From an uncultured Propionivibrio sp. (GTDB lineage Bacteria > Pseudomonadota > Gammaproteobacteria > Burkholderiales > Rhodocyclaceae): DNA of 64,000 nt. The DNA is taken from the NCBI RefSeq assembly GCF_963666255.1, contig NZ_OY762656.1:1488001-1552000 (forward strand), read 5' to 3'. Below the pieces are notes generated by a model that ran no database searches, was not told the DNA's origin, and saw nothing but the letters and a program-made list of their open reading frames with translations. The position numbers and the translations under genes are program-made. Of the stretch, positions 26,238-34,757 are shown piece by piece (within the stretch, counting starts at the first letter, position 1; each line of letters opens with the position of its first letter).

Positions 26238-26840
26238 TTACAGTTCCTTGGCGTGTTGCGCCAGGTATTCGGCGACGCCGGCGGTCGAGGCCTTCATGCC
26301 GGCCTTGCCCTTGTTCCAGCCAGCCGGGCAGACTTCGCCGTGCTCCTCGGTGAATTGCAGCGCGTCGACCATGCGCAGCATTTCGTCGACGTTGCGACCG
26401 AGCGGCAGGTCGTTGACGACCTGGTGACGCACCGTGCCGTTCTTGTCGATGAGGAAGGAGCCGCGGAAGGCGACGCCGGCCGGGCCGAATTCGACGTCAA
26501 AGGCGCGGCAGATCTCGTGCTTGACGTCTGCGACGAGCGGATACTGCACCTGACCGATGCCGCCGCTGTTGACCGGCGTGTTCTTCCAGGCGAGGTGGGT
26601 GAATTGCGAGTCGATCGAGACGCCGATGACTTCGACGCCGCGCTTCTTGAATTCGTCGAGGCGGTGATCGAAGGCGATCAATTCGGACGGGCAGACGAAG
26701 GTGAAGTCGAGCGGATAGAAGAAAATCACTGCGTACTTGCCCTGGATTTCCTTCGAGAGGGTGAACGAACGGATTTCGTTGTTGCCCATGACCGCATTCG
26801 CGGTGAAGTCGGGTGCGGCCTTGCCAACCAGAACAGCCAT
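26238..26840 (-). CDS. typical 2-Cys peroxiredoxin (Prx1/TSA type)
   Basis: A 200-residue peroxidase distinct from the AhpC at 13579-14145. The peroxidatic cysteine is C50 in FTFVCPSE, and the resolving cysteine is C171 in GEVCPAGW. This form is usually recycled by thioredoxin. The N-terminus MAVLVGKAAPDFTANAVMG is standard. It stands alone with its own upstream region (26841-27020). No perfect OxyR site was seen there. Confidence 0.94.
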   Translation of the reverse strand: MAVLVGKAAPDFTANAVMGNNEIRSFTLSKEIQGKYAVIFFYPLDFTFVCPSELIAFDHRLDEFKKRGVEVIGVSIDSQFTHLAWKNTPVNSGGIGQVQYPLVADVKHEICRAFDVEFGPAGVAFRGSFLIDKNGTVRHQVVNDLPLGRNVDEMLRMVDALQFTEEHGEVCPAGWNKGKAGMKASTAGVAEYLAQHAKEL

Positions 26841-26954
26841 GTCTATCTCCTTGAGGTTTTTGTCGAAATCGGCGCTTTTCCGCCGCCGGGTGTGAAAACG
26901 GATACCGCTTAGTCAGCGCGGTGAGCCGCAAGTTCCCACAAAATTTTCAGGGGA

Positions 26955-26968
26955 ATTGCCATGGCAAT
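26955..26968. promoter_or_regulatory. perfect 14-bp palindrome upstream of the peroxiredoxin gene
   Basis: ATTGCCATGGCAAT is a perfect palindrome 115 bp upstream of the peroxiredoxin start. It is a candidate operator; nothing else in the 180-bp interval 26841-27020 could be named. Confidence 0.35.
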
Positions 26969-27020
26969 GACATGAGGAGCCCATTTCGGCAGGGCTCGCG
27001 AATTCTGTCGGAACAGGCGC

Positions 27021-27314
27021 TTAAAGCGTCGGGCGTTGGCGGAAGCTCGGATTGTCGCTGAAAGCCTCGTCGCTCGGTTCGTCGTTGAACAGGACGCGAT
27101 CGACGCGGGCCTGGTCGGGGCCGCGGTGCGCCCAGCCGGTGAGCGCGTTGACGGCGTCTTCGTCGCCACAGACCAGGGCTTCGACGCGCCCGTCGCTACG
27201 GTTGCGCACCCAGCCGCGCAGGCCGAGCGTCAGCGCCTCGGCATGCAGCGACCAGCGGAAGCCGACACCCTGGACGCGTCCCTCGATCAGCAGTCTGCGG
27301 GTGATGACGTGCAT
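27021..27314 (-). CDS. acyP: acylphosphatase
   Basis: A 97-residue enzyme that hydrolyses acyl phosphates. The catalytic signature GRVQGVGFRW is at residues 12-21 (essential Arg20) and GWVRNRSDGRVEA at 34-46 (catalytic Asn38). Its start lies 28 bp inside the end of the hyfI-like gene, so it is probably translated by coupling as the last gene of that operon. An acylphosphatase domain occurs in the hydrogenase maturase HypF, but here it is a free-standing enzyme and a link to the complex is only suggestive. Confidence 0.88.
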   Translation of the reverse strand: MHVITRRLLIEGRVQGVGFRWSLHAEALTLGLRGWVRNRSDGRVEALVCGDEDAVNALTGWAHRGPDQARVDRVLFNDEPSDEAFSDNPSFRQRPTL

Positions 27315-27835
27315 GCGCCGTCGTCAGCGGGCGGGGCGATCGCGGCGAGGATGCCCTGCATCAGTTGCAGCGGCGTCGGCGGACAACCGGGAATGGCGAC
27401 GTCGACCGGGATGACGTTGGCAACACGGCCGCAAGAGGCGTAGCTCTCGCCGAAGACGCCGCCGGTGCAGCCGCAGTCGCCGACGGCGACGACAAGTTTT
27501 GGTGTCGGCGTGGCGTCGTAGGCGCGTTTGAGCGCCACCTCCATGTTCTTGGCGACCGGGCCGGTGACGAGGAGGAGGTCGGCGTGGCGTGGGCTGGCGG
27601 CGAACTTGATGCCGATGGCTTCGAGGTTGTAATAGGGGTTGCCGAGCGCGTGGATTTCGAGTTCGCAGCCATTGCAGGACCCCGCGTCGATATGCCGGAT
27701 GACGAGCGCGCGGCCGAGTTTTTCGCGCATGGCGGTGTCGAGCCGCTGCTTGACGAGAACGAGTGCGGGATCGGCGTCCGGTGCCGGCTCGCTGATGATG
27801 CCGGTGCGCAGGATCTGGCGGATGATCGGGAACAT
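27287..27835 (-). CDS. hydrogenase-4/NuoB-like small iron-sulfur subunit (HyfI/HycG type)
   Basis: A 182-residue homologue of HycG/HyfI and NuoB. The [4Fe-4S] ligands are intact: C54 and C57 in GSCNGCELE, C121 in GDCGCTGG, and C151 in IPGCPPTP. This is the cluster nearest the large-subunit active site, so electron transfer to that site is conserved even though the large subunit has lost its nickel ligands. It starts two bases after the large-subunit stop and overlaps acyP by 28 bp. Confidence 0.9.
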   Translation of the reverse strand: MFPIIRQILRTGIISEPAPDADPALVLVKQRLDTAMREKLGRALVIRHIDAGSCNGCELEIHALGNPYYNLEAIGIKFAASPRHADLLLVTGPVAKNMEVALKRAYDATPTPKLVVAVGDCGCTGGVFGESYASCGRVANVIPVDVAIPGCPPTPLQLMQGILAAIAPPADDGACTSSPADC

Positions 27836-27837
27836 GG

Positions 27838-29385
27838 CTACAGGTCCGGGCCGGAGTAGGAAAGGTTGAACGACTTGTTGATCAGCGGGAAGTCGGGAAC
27901 GATGTTGTCGATGACCGCGTGTTCGAGCGCCGGCCAGTTGTGTGCCGACGGGTCCTGGCAATGGCCGCGTCGCAACTTGCCGTCCTGGCCGGTTTCGAGC
28001 GCGACGAGGATGTCGCCGCGCCAGCCCTCGACCCAGCCGAAGCCGCGTTTGTCGGGCTCGCTGCGTACCTCGCTGCGGAGTTCGCCGGGGGGCAGGTCGT
28101 CGACGATGCGGCCGATCAGGCGCAGCGATTCGTTGATTTCGGCGAAGCGGACGAGCGAACGGGCGGCGACGTCGCCGTTGCGTTCGAGCGCCAGCATCGG
28201 ACCCAGCGTGGTGTAGGGCACGCTGGGATGGGTGCTGCGCAGGTCGCGTGCCTGTCCGCTGGCGCGTCCGGCGAGGCCGGTGACACCGAGCCGCAGCGCC
28301 AGCTCGGGCGGAATGCGGCCGGTCGTCAGGAAGCGGTCCTGCAAGCCGGCGTGCTCGTCGTAGATGCTCTTGAGTCGCCGGACCTCGGTATCGATCGCCA
28401 GGCATTGCTGGCGCAGCGCGTTGATGCCCCGCGCGTCGAGATCGACCGAGACGCCGCCGGGGACGATGCGGTCCATCAGGAAGCGATGGCCGAACAGCGT
28501 CGCGTTGAGGCGAATCCAGTCTTCCTTGAGGCGCATGAACTGCGCGAGGCCGAAAGCCAGTGCGACGTCGTTGCCGAGGTAGCCGAGATCGCCGAGATGG
28601 TTGGCGACGCGCTCGCGTTCGAGCAGCAGCGCGCGCAGCCAGCGGGCGCGTTCCGGCACCTCGGTACCGGCGATCGCCTCGGCGGCCTGGCAGTAGGCCC
28701 AGGCGTAAGCGACGGTCGTGTCGCCGGAAATGCGGCCAGCCAGGCGTGCCCCGTCGGCAAGCCCCATGCCGACGAAGCGCCGGTCGACCCCCTTGTGCTT
28801 CCAGCCGAGCCGCTGCTCCAGACGCAGCACGCTCTCGCCCATGACCGAAAAACGGAAATGGCCGGGCTCGATGATTCCGGCATGGATCGGGCCGACGGCG
28901 ATTTCATGCACGCCGTCGCCCTCGACGCGGACAAAAGCGTATTCCTCGTTCTCGGTCGGGAAGCGGTGGTCGGGCGTGTCGCGGCGAAGCGGATAGTAAT
29001 CGGCGGGCCAGTTGGCATGGCGCAGCCACGGGCGGGCGTCGCCGCTTTCGAGCTTGAGGCCGAGCAGATCGCAGGTGGCGCGTTGCAGCCGGTTGGCATT
29101 GGGATAGATCGGCGCGAGATCGGGAAACGTCGGCGCGTCGCGGTCGAGCGGCAGGCTCAGGCAGACGAGGCCTTCCTCGAAATCGAGCGCGACATGAAGC
29201 TCGAAACCGGCGCTGGCATCGCGGTCGCGCTCGTCGCTACCCCACAGGCTGACGAGCGTGCGGCCGGCAGCGCGGGCAGCGCTACAGGCGGCGACGAGTT
29301 GGGCGGCATCGACGCGTGCCGTGAAGCTTGGCGAAGCGTGGTCGGGAAGTGCGACGAAATCGATCGGCAAGTCGAGGAATGGCAT
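27838..29385 (-). CDS. HyfG/NuoCD-like large subunit lacking the NiFe ligands
   Basis: A 515-residue fusion of a NuoC-like domain (about residues 20-135, ending PWLRHANWPADYYPLR) and a NuoD/hydrogenase large-subunit domain. Where [NiFe] enzymes have RxCGxCxxxH it reads RISGDTTVAY (218-227), so the two cysteines are S220 and T223 and the histidine is Y227. Where they have DPCxxC near the C-terminus it reads DPSAHN (478-483), with S480 and N483. All four nickel-binding cysteines are therefore absent. There is no C-terminal protease cleavage extension. This matches energy-converting-hydrogenase-related (Ehr) complexes or a quinone/proton machine rather than hydrogenase. It lies between hyfF- and hyfI-like genes with gaps of 2-3 bp. 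Confidence 0.9.
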   Translation of the reverse strand: MPFLDLPIDFVALPDHASPSFTARVDAAQLVAACSAARAAGRTLVSLWGSDERDRDASAGFELHVALDFEEGLVCLSLPLDRDAPTFPDLAPIYPNANRLQRATCDLLGLKLESGDARPWLRHANWPADYYPLRRDTPDHRFPTENEEYAFVRVEGDGVHEIAVGPIHAGIIEPGHFRFSVMGESVLRLEQRLGWKHKGVDRRFVGMGLADGARLAGRISGDTTVAYAWAYCQAAEAIAGTEVPERARWLRALLLERERVANHLGDLGYLGNDVALAFGLAQFMRLKEDWIRLNATLFGHRFLMDRIVPGGVSVDLDARGINALRQQCLAIDTEVRRLKSIYDEHAGLQDRFLTTGRIPPELALRLGVTGLAGRASGQARDLRSTHPSVPYTTLGPMLALERNGDVAARSLVRFAEINESLRLIGRIVDDLPPGELRSEVRSEPDKRGFGWVEGWRGDILVALETGQDGKLRRGHCQDPSAHNWPALEHAVIDNIVPDFPLINKSFNLSYSGPDL

Positions 29386-29388
29386 GGC

Positions 29389-30840
29389 TCACCCGATAAA
29401 TTTGGCGGCCTGGCGGAACCAGTCCGAGAGATAGGGCGGAATCCACAGGCCGAGCATCAACACGAGGCCGAGGTGCAGGAACACCGGCACCAGGGCCGGG
29501 TTGTGGGCGAGCGGCTTGACCGTCGGTTCGCCGAAAACCATGCCCTGGACCTTGTGGAACATTGAGGCGAAAGCGACGCCGAGGGCGCAGAGCAGGATCG
29601 GTGTCGCCCAGGGATGATGCTTGATCGCCGTCGTCAGGATCATGAATTCGCTGGTGAATACGCCGAAAGGCGGCATGCCGAGGATGGCCAGCGTGCCCAG
29701 CATCAGGCCCCAGCCGATCGTCGGCGAGCGCTTGAGCAGACCCTGGATGTCGTCGATCACCTGCGTGCCCGCCATCTGGGCGGCGTGGCCGACGGCGAAG
29801 AAGATGGCGGACTTGGTCAGCGAATGCACGGTCATGTGCAGCAGGCCGGCGACGCTTGCGACCGGGCCGCCCATGCCGAAGGCGAAGGTGATGAGGCCCA
29901 TGTGTTCGATCGAGGAGAAGCCGAACAGGCGCTTGATGTCCTTCTGGCGCGAGAGATAGAAGGCCGGGACGACGACGGTGAGCAGGCCGAAGGCCATCAT
30001 CAGGTTTTCGGCGAAGCGTGTGCCAAGCGCGCCGTCGACCAGCACCTTGCAGCGGATGATGGCGTAGAGCGCGACGTTGAGCAGCAGGCCGGAGAGGACC
30101 GCCGATACTGGCGTCGGACCTTCGGCGTGGGCATCGGGCAGCCAGTTGTGCAGCGGCACGAGGCCGGTCTTGGTGCCGTAGCCGACGATCAGGAAGACGA
30201 AGGCGAGCGAGAGCGTCGTCGGTTCGAGTTGCATGCGCAGGCTGTTGAGATGCGTCCACAAGAGCGCGTTGCCCTCGTGGCCGAGAATCCGTTCGGCGGC
30301 GAAGTAGATCAGGATGGTGCCGAACAGCGCCTGGGCGATGCCGACGCCGCACAGGATGAAATACTTCCAGGCCGCTTCGAGGCTGGCCGGCGTGCGGTAG
30401 AGTGCGACGAGCAGCACGGTCGTCAGCGTCGCCGCTTCCATGGCCACCCAGAGGATGCCGAGGTTGTTGGTCGACAAAGCCACTAGCATCGTGCACATGA
30501 ACATCTGGAACATGCTGTGGTAGAGCCGCAGGCGGCCGGACGAGAGCTTGCCGTGGTCGTGCTCGATGCGCATGTAGGGGCGCGAGAAGAGCGAGGTGGT
30601 GAAGCCGACAAGCGCGGTCAACGCGATCAGGAAGACGTTGAGCGGATCGACGAAGAACTGCATGTCGTAGAACCACATCGGTCCCTTGGCGATGATGCGG
30701 CTGGTCAGCAGCGCCGCGCTGATCAGCGTCAGCAGGCTGCCGGCGGCGTTGATCTCGGCGGCATAGCGACGGTGCCCGACGAGCGCCAGGATGATGGCCG
30801 TGACGAGCGGTGTGCCGAGGACGAGGGCCAGCTCAATCAT
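29389..30840 (-). CDS. HyfF-like proton-pumping membrane subunit (NuoN/MrpD family)
   Basis: A 483-residue polytopic protein with about 14 helices of the antiporter-like family shared by complex I and hydrogenase 4. The family motif GYGTKTGLVPLHNWLPDAHA near residue 222 carries the conserved lysine, and FGFSSIEHMGLITF near residue 305 is the second core region. It should be a proton channel of the membrane arm. Its ATG overlaps the HyfE-like stop by four bases, and the large subunit follows after three. Confidence 0.9.
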   Translation of the reverse strand: MIELALVLGTPLVTAIILALVGHRRYAAEINAAGSLLTLISAALLTSRIIAKGPMWFYDMQFFVDPLNVFLIALTALVGFTTSLFSRPYMRIEHDHGKLSSGRLRLYHSMFQMFMCTMLVALSTNNLGILWVAMEAATLTTVLLVALYRTPASLEAAWKYFILCGVGIAQALFGTILIYFAAERILGHEGNALLWTHLNSLRMQLEPTTLSLAFVFLIVGYGTKTGLVPLHNWLPDAHAEGPTPVSAVLSGLLLNVALYAIIRCKVLVDGALGTRFAENLMMAFGLLTVVVPAFYLSRQKDIKRLFGFSSIEHMGLITFAFGMGGPVASVAGLLHMTVHSLTKSAIFFAVGHAAQMAGTQVIDDIQGLLKRSPTIGWGLMLGTLAILGMPPFGVFTSEFMILTTAIKHHPWATPILLCALGVAFASMFHKVQGMVFGEPTVKPLAHNPALVPVFLHLGLVLMLGLWIPPYLSDWFRQAAKFIG

Positions 30841-31517
30841 TCTTCATGCACCTTTTCCATGTGGCGGATGTCGAGGCTGTCGAACTGTTCACGGATCTGG
30901 AAGAAGAAGACCGCGAGGATGACCATGCCGACGAGGACGTCGAGCGCGATGCCGAGTTCGACCACCATCGGCATGCCGTAGGTGGCGCTGGTGGCGGTGA
31001 AGAAAAGCGCGTTTTCCATGGCGAGGAAGGCGATGACCTGCGGTACCGCCTTGCTGCGCGTGATCATCATCAGGAAGGAGAGCAGCACGCAGGCGAGCGC
31101 GATGCCGATCGTCGCGCGCATGATCGTGCCCGAGAGCAGCGAGATCGGCTGGGCGACGTTGAAGGCGATGATGACGAGAAAGATGCCGATCAGCATCGTC
31201 GTCGGGATGTTGAGCAGCGTCTCGATATCCCATTTGACCGAGAGCCGGCGGATCAGACGGTGCAGGATGTAGGGCAGCGCCAGCACCTTGAGCAGCAGCG
31301 TCAGACCGGCCGACCAGTACAGGTGTGGCTGATGCGTGGTGATGGCGACGATCAGCGTCGACGTGCACAACACGAGGCCCTGCATCATGAACAGGTTGAT
31401 CAGCGACAGTACTCGCCGCTGCGCCAGCATGGCGAAACCGAGCAGCAGCAGGATGGCGGCGCAGAGATTGATGAGCTGGCCGCCGAAAGCGCTGGAAGTG
31501 AGGTAGGCGATTGTCAT
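30837..31517 (-). CDS. HyfE-like membrane subunit
   Basis: A 226-residue membrane protein with about seven helices, close in length to E. coli HyfE (NuoK-related). Conserved features include a helix-rich N-terminus (LINLCAAILLLLGFAML) and ENALFFTATSATYGMPMVVE near residue 178, with a buried glutamate. It links the antiporter-like subunits to the HyfC-like subunit. The ATG at 31517 follows the HyfC-like stop by two bases; a much longer in-frame reading upstream overlaps HyfC and is rejected. Confidence 0.87.
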   Translation of the reverse strand: MTIAYLTSSAFGGQLINLCAAILLLLGFAMLAQRRVLSLINLFMMQGLVLCTSTLIVAITTHQPHLYWSAGLTLLLKVLALPYILHRLIRRLSVKWDIETLLNIPTTMLIGIFLVIIAFNVAQPISLLSGTIMRATIGIALACVLLSFLMMITRSKAVPQVIAFLAMENALFFTATSATYGMPMVVELGIALDVLVGMVILAVFFFQIREQFDSLDIRHMEKVHEE

Positions 31518-31519
31518 CG

Positions 31520-32467
31520 TCAGGCCCTCAGCAACAGATGCACGAGCATCGCCAGCACGGCGAGCAGGAAGGCGGTGCCGAGGAACTCGGGGGCGCGGAA
31601 GATGCGCATCTTGGCGCTCAGCGTTTCGATCAGCGCGAGCAGGAAGCCGCCGGTCGCGAGCTTGACGACGAGGATGACGGCGGCCAGCGTCAGCGACAGC
31701 GGGTCCGAGGCCTCGGGTATGCCGAACGGGAAGAAGAGCGCGATGCCGAGGCAGGAATAGGCGAACAGCTTGAGCGCGGCGGCCCATTCGATCAGCGCCA
31801 GATGGCGTCCCGAATATTCCAAGATCATCGCCTCGTGGATCATCGTCAGTTCAAGGTGCGTCGTCGGGTTGTCGACCGGGACGCGCGCGTTTTCGGCGAG
31901 CGAGACCATGGTGAAGGCGACGCCGGCGAAGGCGAGGCTCGGGTAGATGGCGATCTCCTTGTGCGCCAGCGTCTCGACGATCGTCGACAAGGACGTCGAT
32001 TGCGAGATCAGCGACGCGGTGAAGAAGACCATCAGCAGCGCCGGTTCGGCGAGGAATCCGATCAGCATTTCGCGGCGCGCGCCGAGCGTGCCGAAGGCGG
32101 TGCCGACGTCCATGCCGGCCAGCGCGATGAAGACGCGGGCGAGCGCGAACAGGCCGACCAGCGCGATGGCGTCGGCGGCCGGCGAGAAAATCAGGTCGGT
32201 GGATAGCGTCGGTACGATCGCCGCTGCCAGCGCCATGCACGAGAAGATGATGTAGGGCGCGCTGCGGAAGAGCGAGGAGGCGTTGTGGGCGAGCAGCACG
32301 TCCTTGTGGAAGAGTTTGTTGAGCGTGTAATAAGTTTGCAGCAGCGGCGGCGCCGAGCGGTTCTGCAGCCAGGCGCGGCATTGGTTGACCCAGCCGACGA
32401 GAATCGGTGCCATGACCAGCGCGGTCGCGAGTTCGAGCAGTTGGGCGAGGATGGCGTAGGCGTTCAT
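31520..32467 (-). CDS. HyfC-like membrane anchor subunit (NuoH family)
   Basis: A 315-residue protein with eight predicted helices of the NuoH/HycD family, which joins the hydrophilic and membrane arms and forms the quinone or proton-path chamber. The conserved loop ENARVPVDNPTTHLELTMIHE (about residues 192-212) with its acidic residues is intact. It lies 7 bp after the HyfB-like gene and 2 bp before the HyfE-like gene. Confidence 0.92.
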   Translation of the reverse strand: MNAYAILAQLLELATALVMAPILVGWVNQCRAWLQNRSAPPLLQTYYTLNKLFHKDVLLAHNASSLFRSAPYIIFSCMALAAAIVPTLSTDLIFSPAADAIALVGLFALARVFIALAGMDVGTAFGTLGARREMLIGFLAEPALLMVFFTASLISQSTSLSTIVETLAHKEIAIYPSLAFAGVAFTMVSLAENARVPVDNPTTHLELTMIHEAMILEYSGRHLALIEWAAALKLFAYSCLGIALFFPFGIPEASDPLSLTLAAVILVVKLATGGFLLALIETLSAKMRIFRAPEFLGTAFLLAVLAMLVHLLLRA

Positions 32468-32474
32468 GTTGTGG

Positions 32475-34481
32475 CTAGCCTCGCGTCAAAACCAGCAGGA
32501 CGAGCAGCGTGACGAAGCTGTACATCAGGTAAATGGCGATGCGTCCCTGCTGCAGGAAGGCGATCAGCCGGGTGGCGCGCTCGACGAGCCGGGCGACGGG
32601 CAGGTAGACCGCATACCAGATCGGGTCCTCAACGATGCTGCGGTAGCGCGGTGCCGTGTCGAAGGGCGATGGATGTTCGCGGGTGCGGCGCAGGAAGGAC
32701 GTGAAGATGCGCCGGATCGGCTGGCCGAAACCTTCGGCGGTGTCCTGCATGCGCGGCGTCTGCAGCGGGAAGCCGCAATCCCAGGGCGGGACGCGCGTGA
32801 AACGGCCGTGCAGGAAGCGATGCACGAGCCAATAGACGAGCGGGATGAAGCAGGCGAGGCTGCCGAAGAAAACAGCGGCGCTGTAGCTGGCGCGGTCCGG
32901 ATGGATCGGCGCGAGCAGCCACCAGCCATGCGGCGTGACCTCGCCGAGACCGCCGCCGACGAGCAGCTGCGCGACCGGGTCGAGCAGGGCGATGATCATG
33001 TGCGGCACCAGGCCGAGCAGGAAGCAGCCGCTGGTGAGCCAGAGCAGGCCGATGCGTTCGAGGCGGCCGGCATCGTGGGCCTGGCCGAGTTTCTCCTCGC
33101 GCGGTTGGCCGAGGAAGATGACGCCGAAGAATTTGACCATGGCGAAGCCGGCGAGCGCGGCGATCAGTGCGATGGCGGCGGCGACGACCGGCAGCAGCAT
33201 GTTCAGGTAGCCGTGCGGCAGACCCGAGGTGAACAGGAAACTCTGCAACAACAGCCATTCCGAGACGAAACCGTTGAGCGGCGGCAGCCCGGCCGAGGCG
33301 AGCACGCCGACGAGGGCGAGCCAGGCGACCCAGGGCATGGTGTGGATCAGTCCGCCAAGCTTGCCGAGGTTGCGCTCGCCGGTGGCGTGCAGCACAGAGC
33401 CGGTGGCGAGAAAGAGCAGGCTCTTGAAGAAGGCGTGGTTGAGACAGTGGTAGAGCGTTGCCGTCAGCGCCAGCGCCGAAAGGGCCGGCAGGCGGAAGGA
33501 CTTGAAGATCAGCGTCAGGCCGAAGCCGACGAGGATCAGCCCGATGTTCTCGATCGACGAATAGGCGAGCAGGCGCTTCATGTCGGTCTGGATTGCCGCG
33601 TAGATGACGCCGAATAGCGCCGTGGCGAGGCCGATGACGAGCAGCAGTACGCCCCACCACCAGAGTTGGGCGTTGAGGAGGTCGAAACTGACGCGCAGCA
33701 GGCCGTAGATGGCTGTCTTGAGCATGACGCCGCTCATCATCGCCGAGACGGGCGAGGGCGCCGCCGGGTGGGCTTCCGGTAGCCAGACGTGCATCGGCAG
33801 CGCGCCGGCCTTGGCGCCAAAACCGAAGAGCGCGAGCAGGAAGGCGATCGTCGGCCAGACGCCGGTGCGCGAGAAGGCGCGCATCGCGTCGAAGGTGTAG
33901 TCGCCGGCGCTGCCGGCCATGACGCCGAAGGAAAGCAGGATGCCGACGGCGCCGACGTGGGCGATCAGCAGGTAGAGGTAGCCGGCGCGGCGGATTTCCT
34001 CGTGGCGGTGTTCGGCGGTGACGAGGAAGAAGGAGGTCAGCGCCATCGTTTCCCAGGCGACCATGAAAGCGTAGCCGTCGTCGGCGAGCATGACAAAGGC
34101 CATGCTGGCGAGGAAGGCGTGGTAGAGCAGGCATTGCAGCCCGAGTTGGGCGCCCTCGCTGCGGCGCATGTAGCCGGCGGCGTAGATCGAGATGCCGGCC
34201 GAGGTGGCGCCAAGCAGGAAGAGGAAAAAGGCCGACAGCGCATCGACGCGCAGGTGGAAGGGCAGGTCCGGCAGGCCGAGCGGCAGCAGGCGCATCTGCG
34301 GGGACGTCATCATCGCCGACAACGCCAGCAGCGCGACGACGATGCCGATAACGGCGCCGAGCGGGAAAAGGAACTTGCTGATCAGCGTGAAGCGACGCGG
34401 GAACACGACTCCGACAGCCCCGATCAGCAACCAGCCCAGGGCTGCGATCAGGATGCCGTCGAGGAGTCGTAGATCACTCAT
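32475..34481 (-). CDS. HyfB-like proton-pumping membrane subunit (NuoL family)
   Basis: A 668-residue antiporter-like subunit with about 16 helices, the length of HyfB. The conserved lysine motif FGAKAGALPMHVWLPEAHP is near residue 220, and AAIQTDMKRLLAYSSIENIG near residue 292. A long amphipathic C-terminal extension with PPWDCGFP near residue 562 is typical of the HyfB/HycC group. Its start overlaps the end of the upstream 87-residue protein by eight bases. Confidence 0.92.
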   Translation of the reverse strand: MSDLRLLDGILIAALGWLLIGAVGVVFPRRFTLISKFLFPLGAVIGIVVALLALSAMMTSPQMRLLPLGLPDLPFHLRVDALSAFFLFLLGATSAGISIYAAGYMRRSEGAQLGLQCLLYHAFLASMAFVMLADDGYAFMVAWETMALTSFFLVTAEHRHEEIRRAGYLYLLIAHVGAVGILLSFGVMAGSAGDYTFDAMRAFSRTGVWPTIAFLLALFGFGAKAGALPMHVWLPEAHPAAPSPVSAMMSGVMLKTAIYGLLRVSFDLLNAQLWWWGVLLLVIGLATALFGVIYAAIQTDMKRLLAYSSIENIGLILVGFGLTLIFKSFRLPALSALALTATLYHCLNHAFFKSLLFLATGSVLHATGERNLGKLGGLIHTMPWVAWLALVGVLASAGLPPLNGFVSEWLLLQSFLFTSGLPHGYLNMLLPVVAAAIALIAALAGFAMVKFFGVIFLGQPREEKLGQAHDAGRLERIGLLWLTSGCFLLGLVPHMIIALLDPVAQLLVGGGLGEVTPHGWWLLAPIHPDRASYSAAVFFGSLACFIPLVYWLVHRFLHGRFTRVPPWDCGFPLQTPRMQDTAEGFGQPIRRIFTSFLRRTREHPSPFDTAPRYRSIVEDPIWYAVYLPVARLVERATRLIAFLQQGRIAIYLMYSFVTLLVLLVLTRG

Positions 34482-34737
34482 CTTTGCGGAGCGTACTCGC
34501 GGCGCGGGTCATGACTTCGCGCAGGATCTTGGCAACCGAGATCACCATCAGGAAGAGGCCGCCGCTCATCGACAGCGCCGCTTCCATGGTGGACGACGGA
34601 AACTTGCGCCAGAAGAGGTGCATGCCATCCTGGAACAGCCAAAGCGCGCCGGTGGCGAACAACACCATGCCGATGACGTCGATCATTGCGTAATAGAGGA
34701 TGGCCGGCGTCGGCCGGATGCGTGGTGTGTTCTGCAT
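34474..34737 (-). CDS. small two-helix membrane protein at the head of the hyf-like genes
   Basis: An 87-residue protein not assigned to a named family. It has two predicted membrane helices (about residues 14-36 and 50-70) and a basic, soluble C-terminus. It starts 20 bp after the metG stop and overlaps the HyfB-like gene by eight bases, so it belongs to the same transcription unit. It could be an assembly or accessory subunit of the complex; this is inference from position. Confidence 0.7.
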   Translation of the reverse strand: MQNTPRIRPTPAILYYAMIDVIGMVLFATGALWLFQDGMHLFWRKFPSSTMEAALSMSGGLFLMVISVAKILREVMTRAASTLRKDE

Positions 34738-34757
34738 GATGATCCGATTCTAACGCC

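Noticed and set aside
27919..29565. 548-codon frame opposite the HyfG-like gene
   Set aside because: It is antisense to a conserved subunit and has no domain or start signal.
27287..34481. Reading the hyf-like genes as a functional hydrogenase 4 or formate hydrogenlyase
   Set aside because: All four Ni-binding cysteines are missing, and there is no formate dehydrogenase, ferredoxin subunit or maturation gene.
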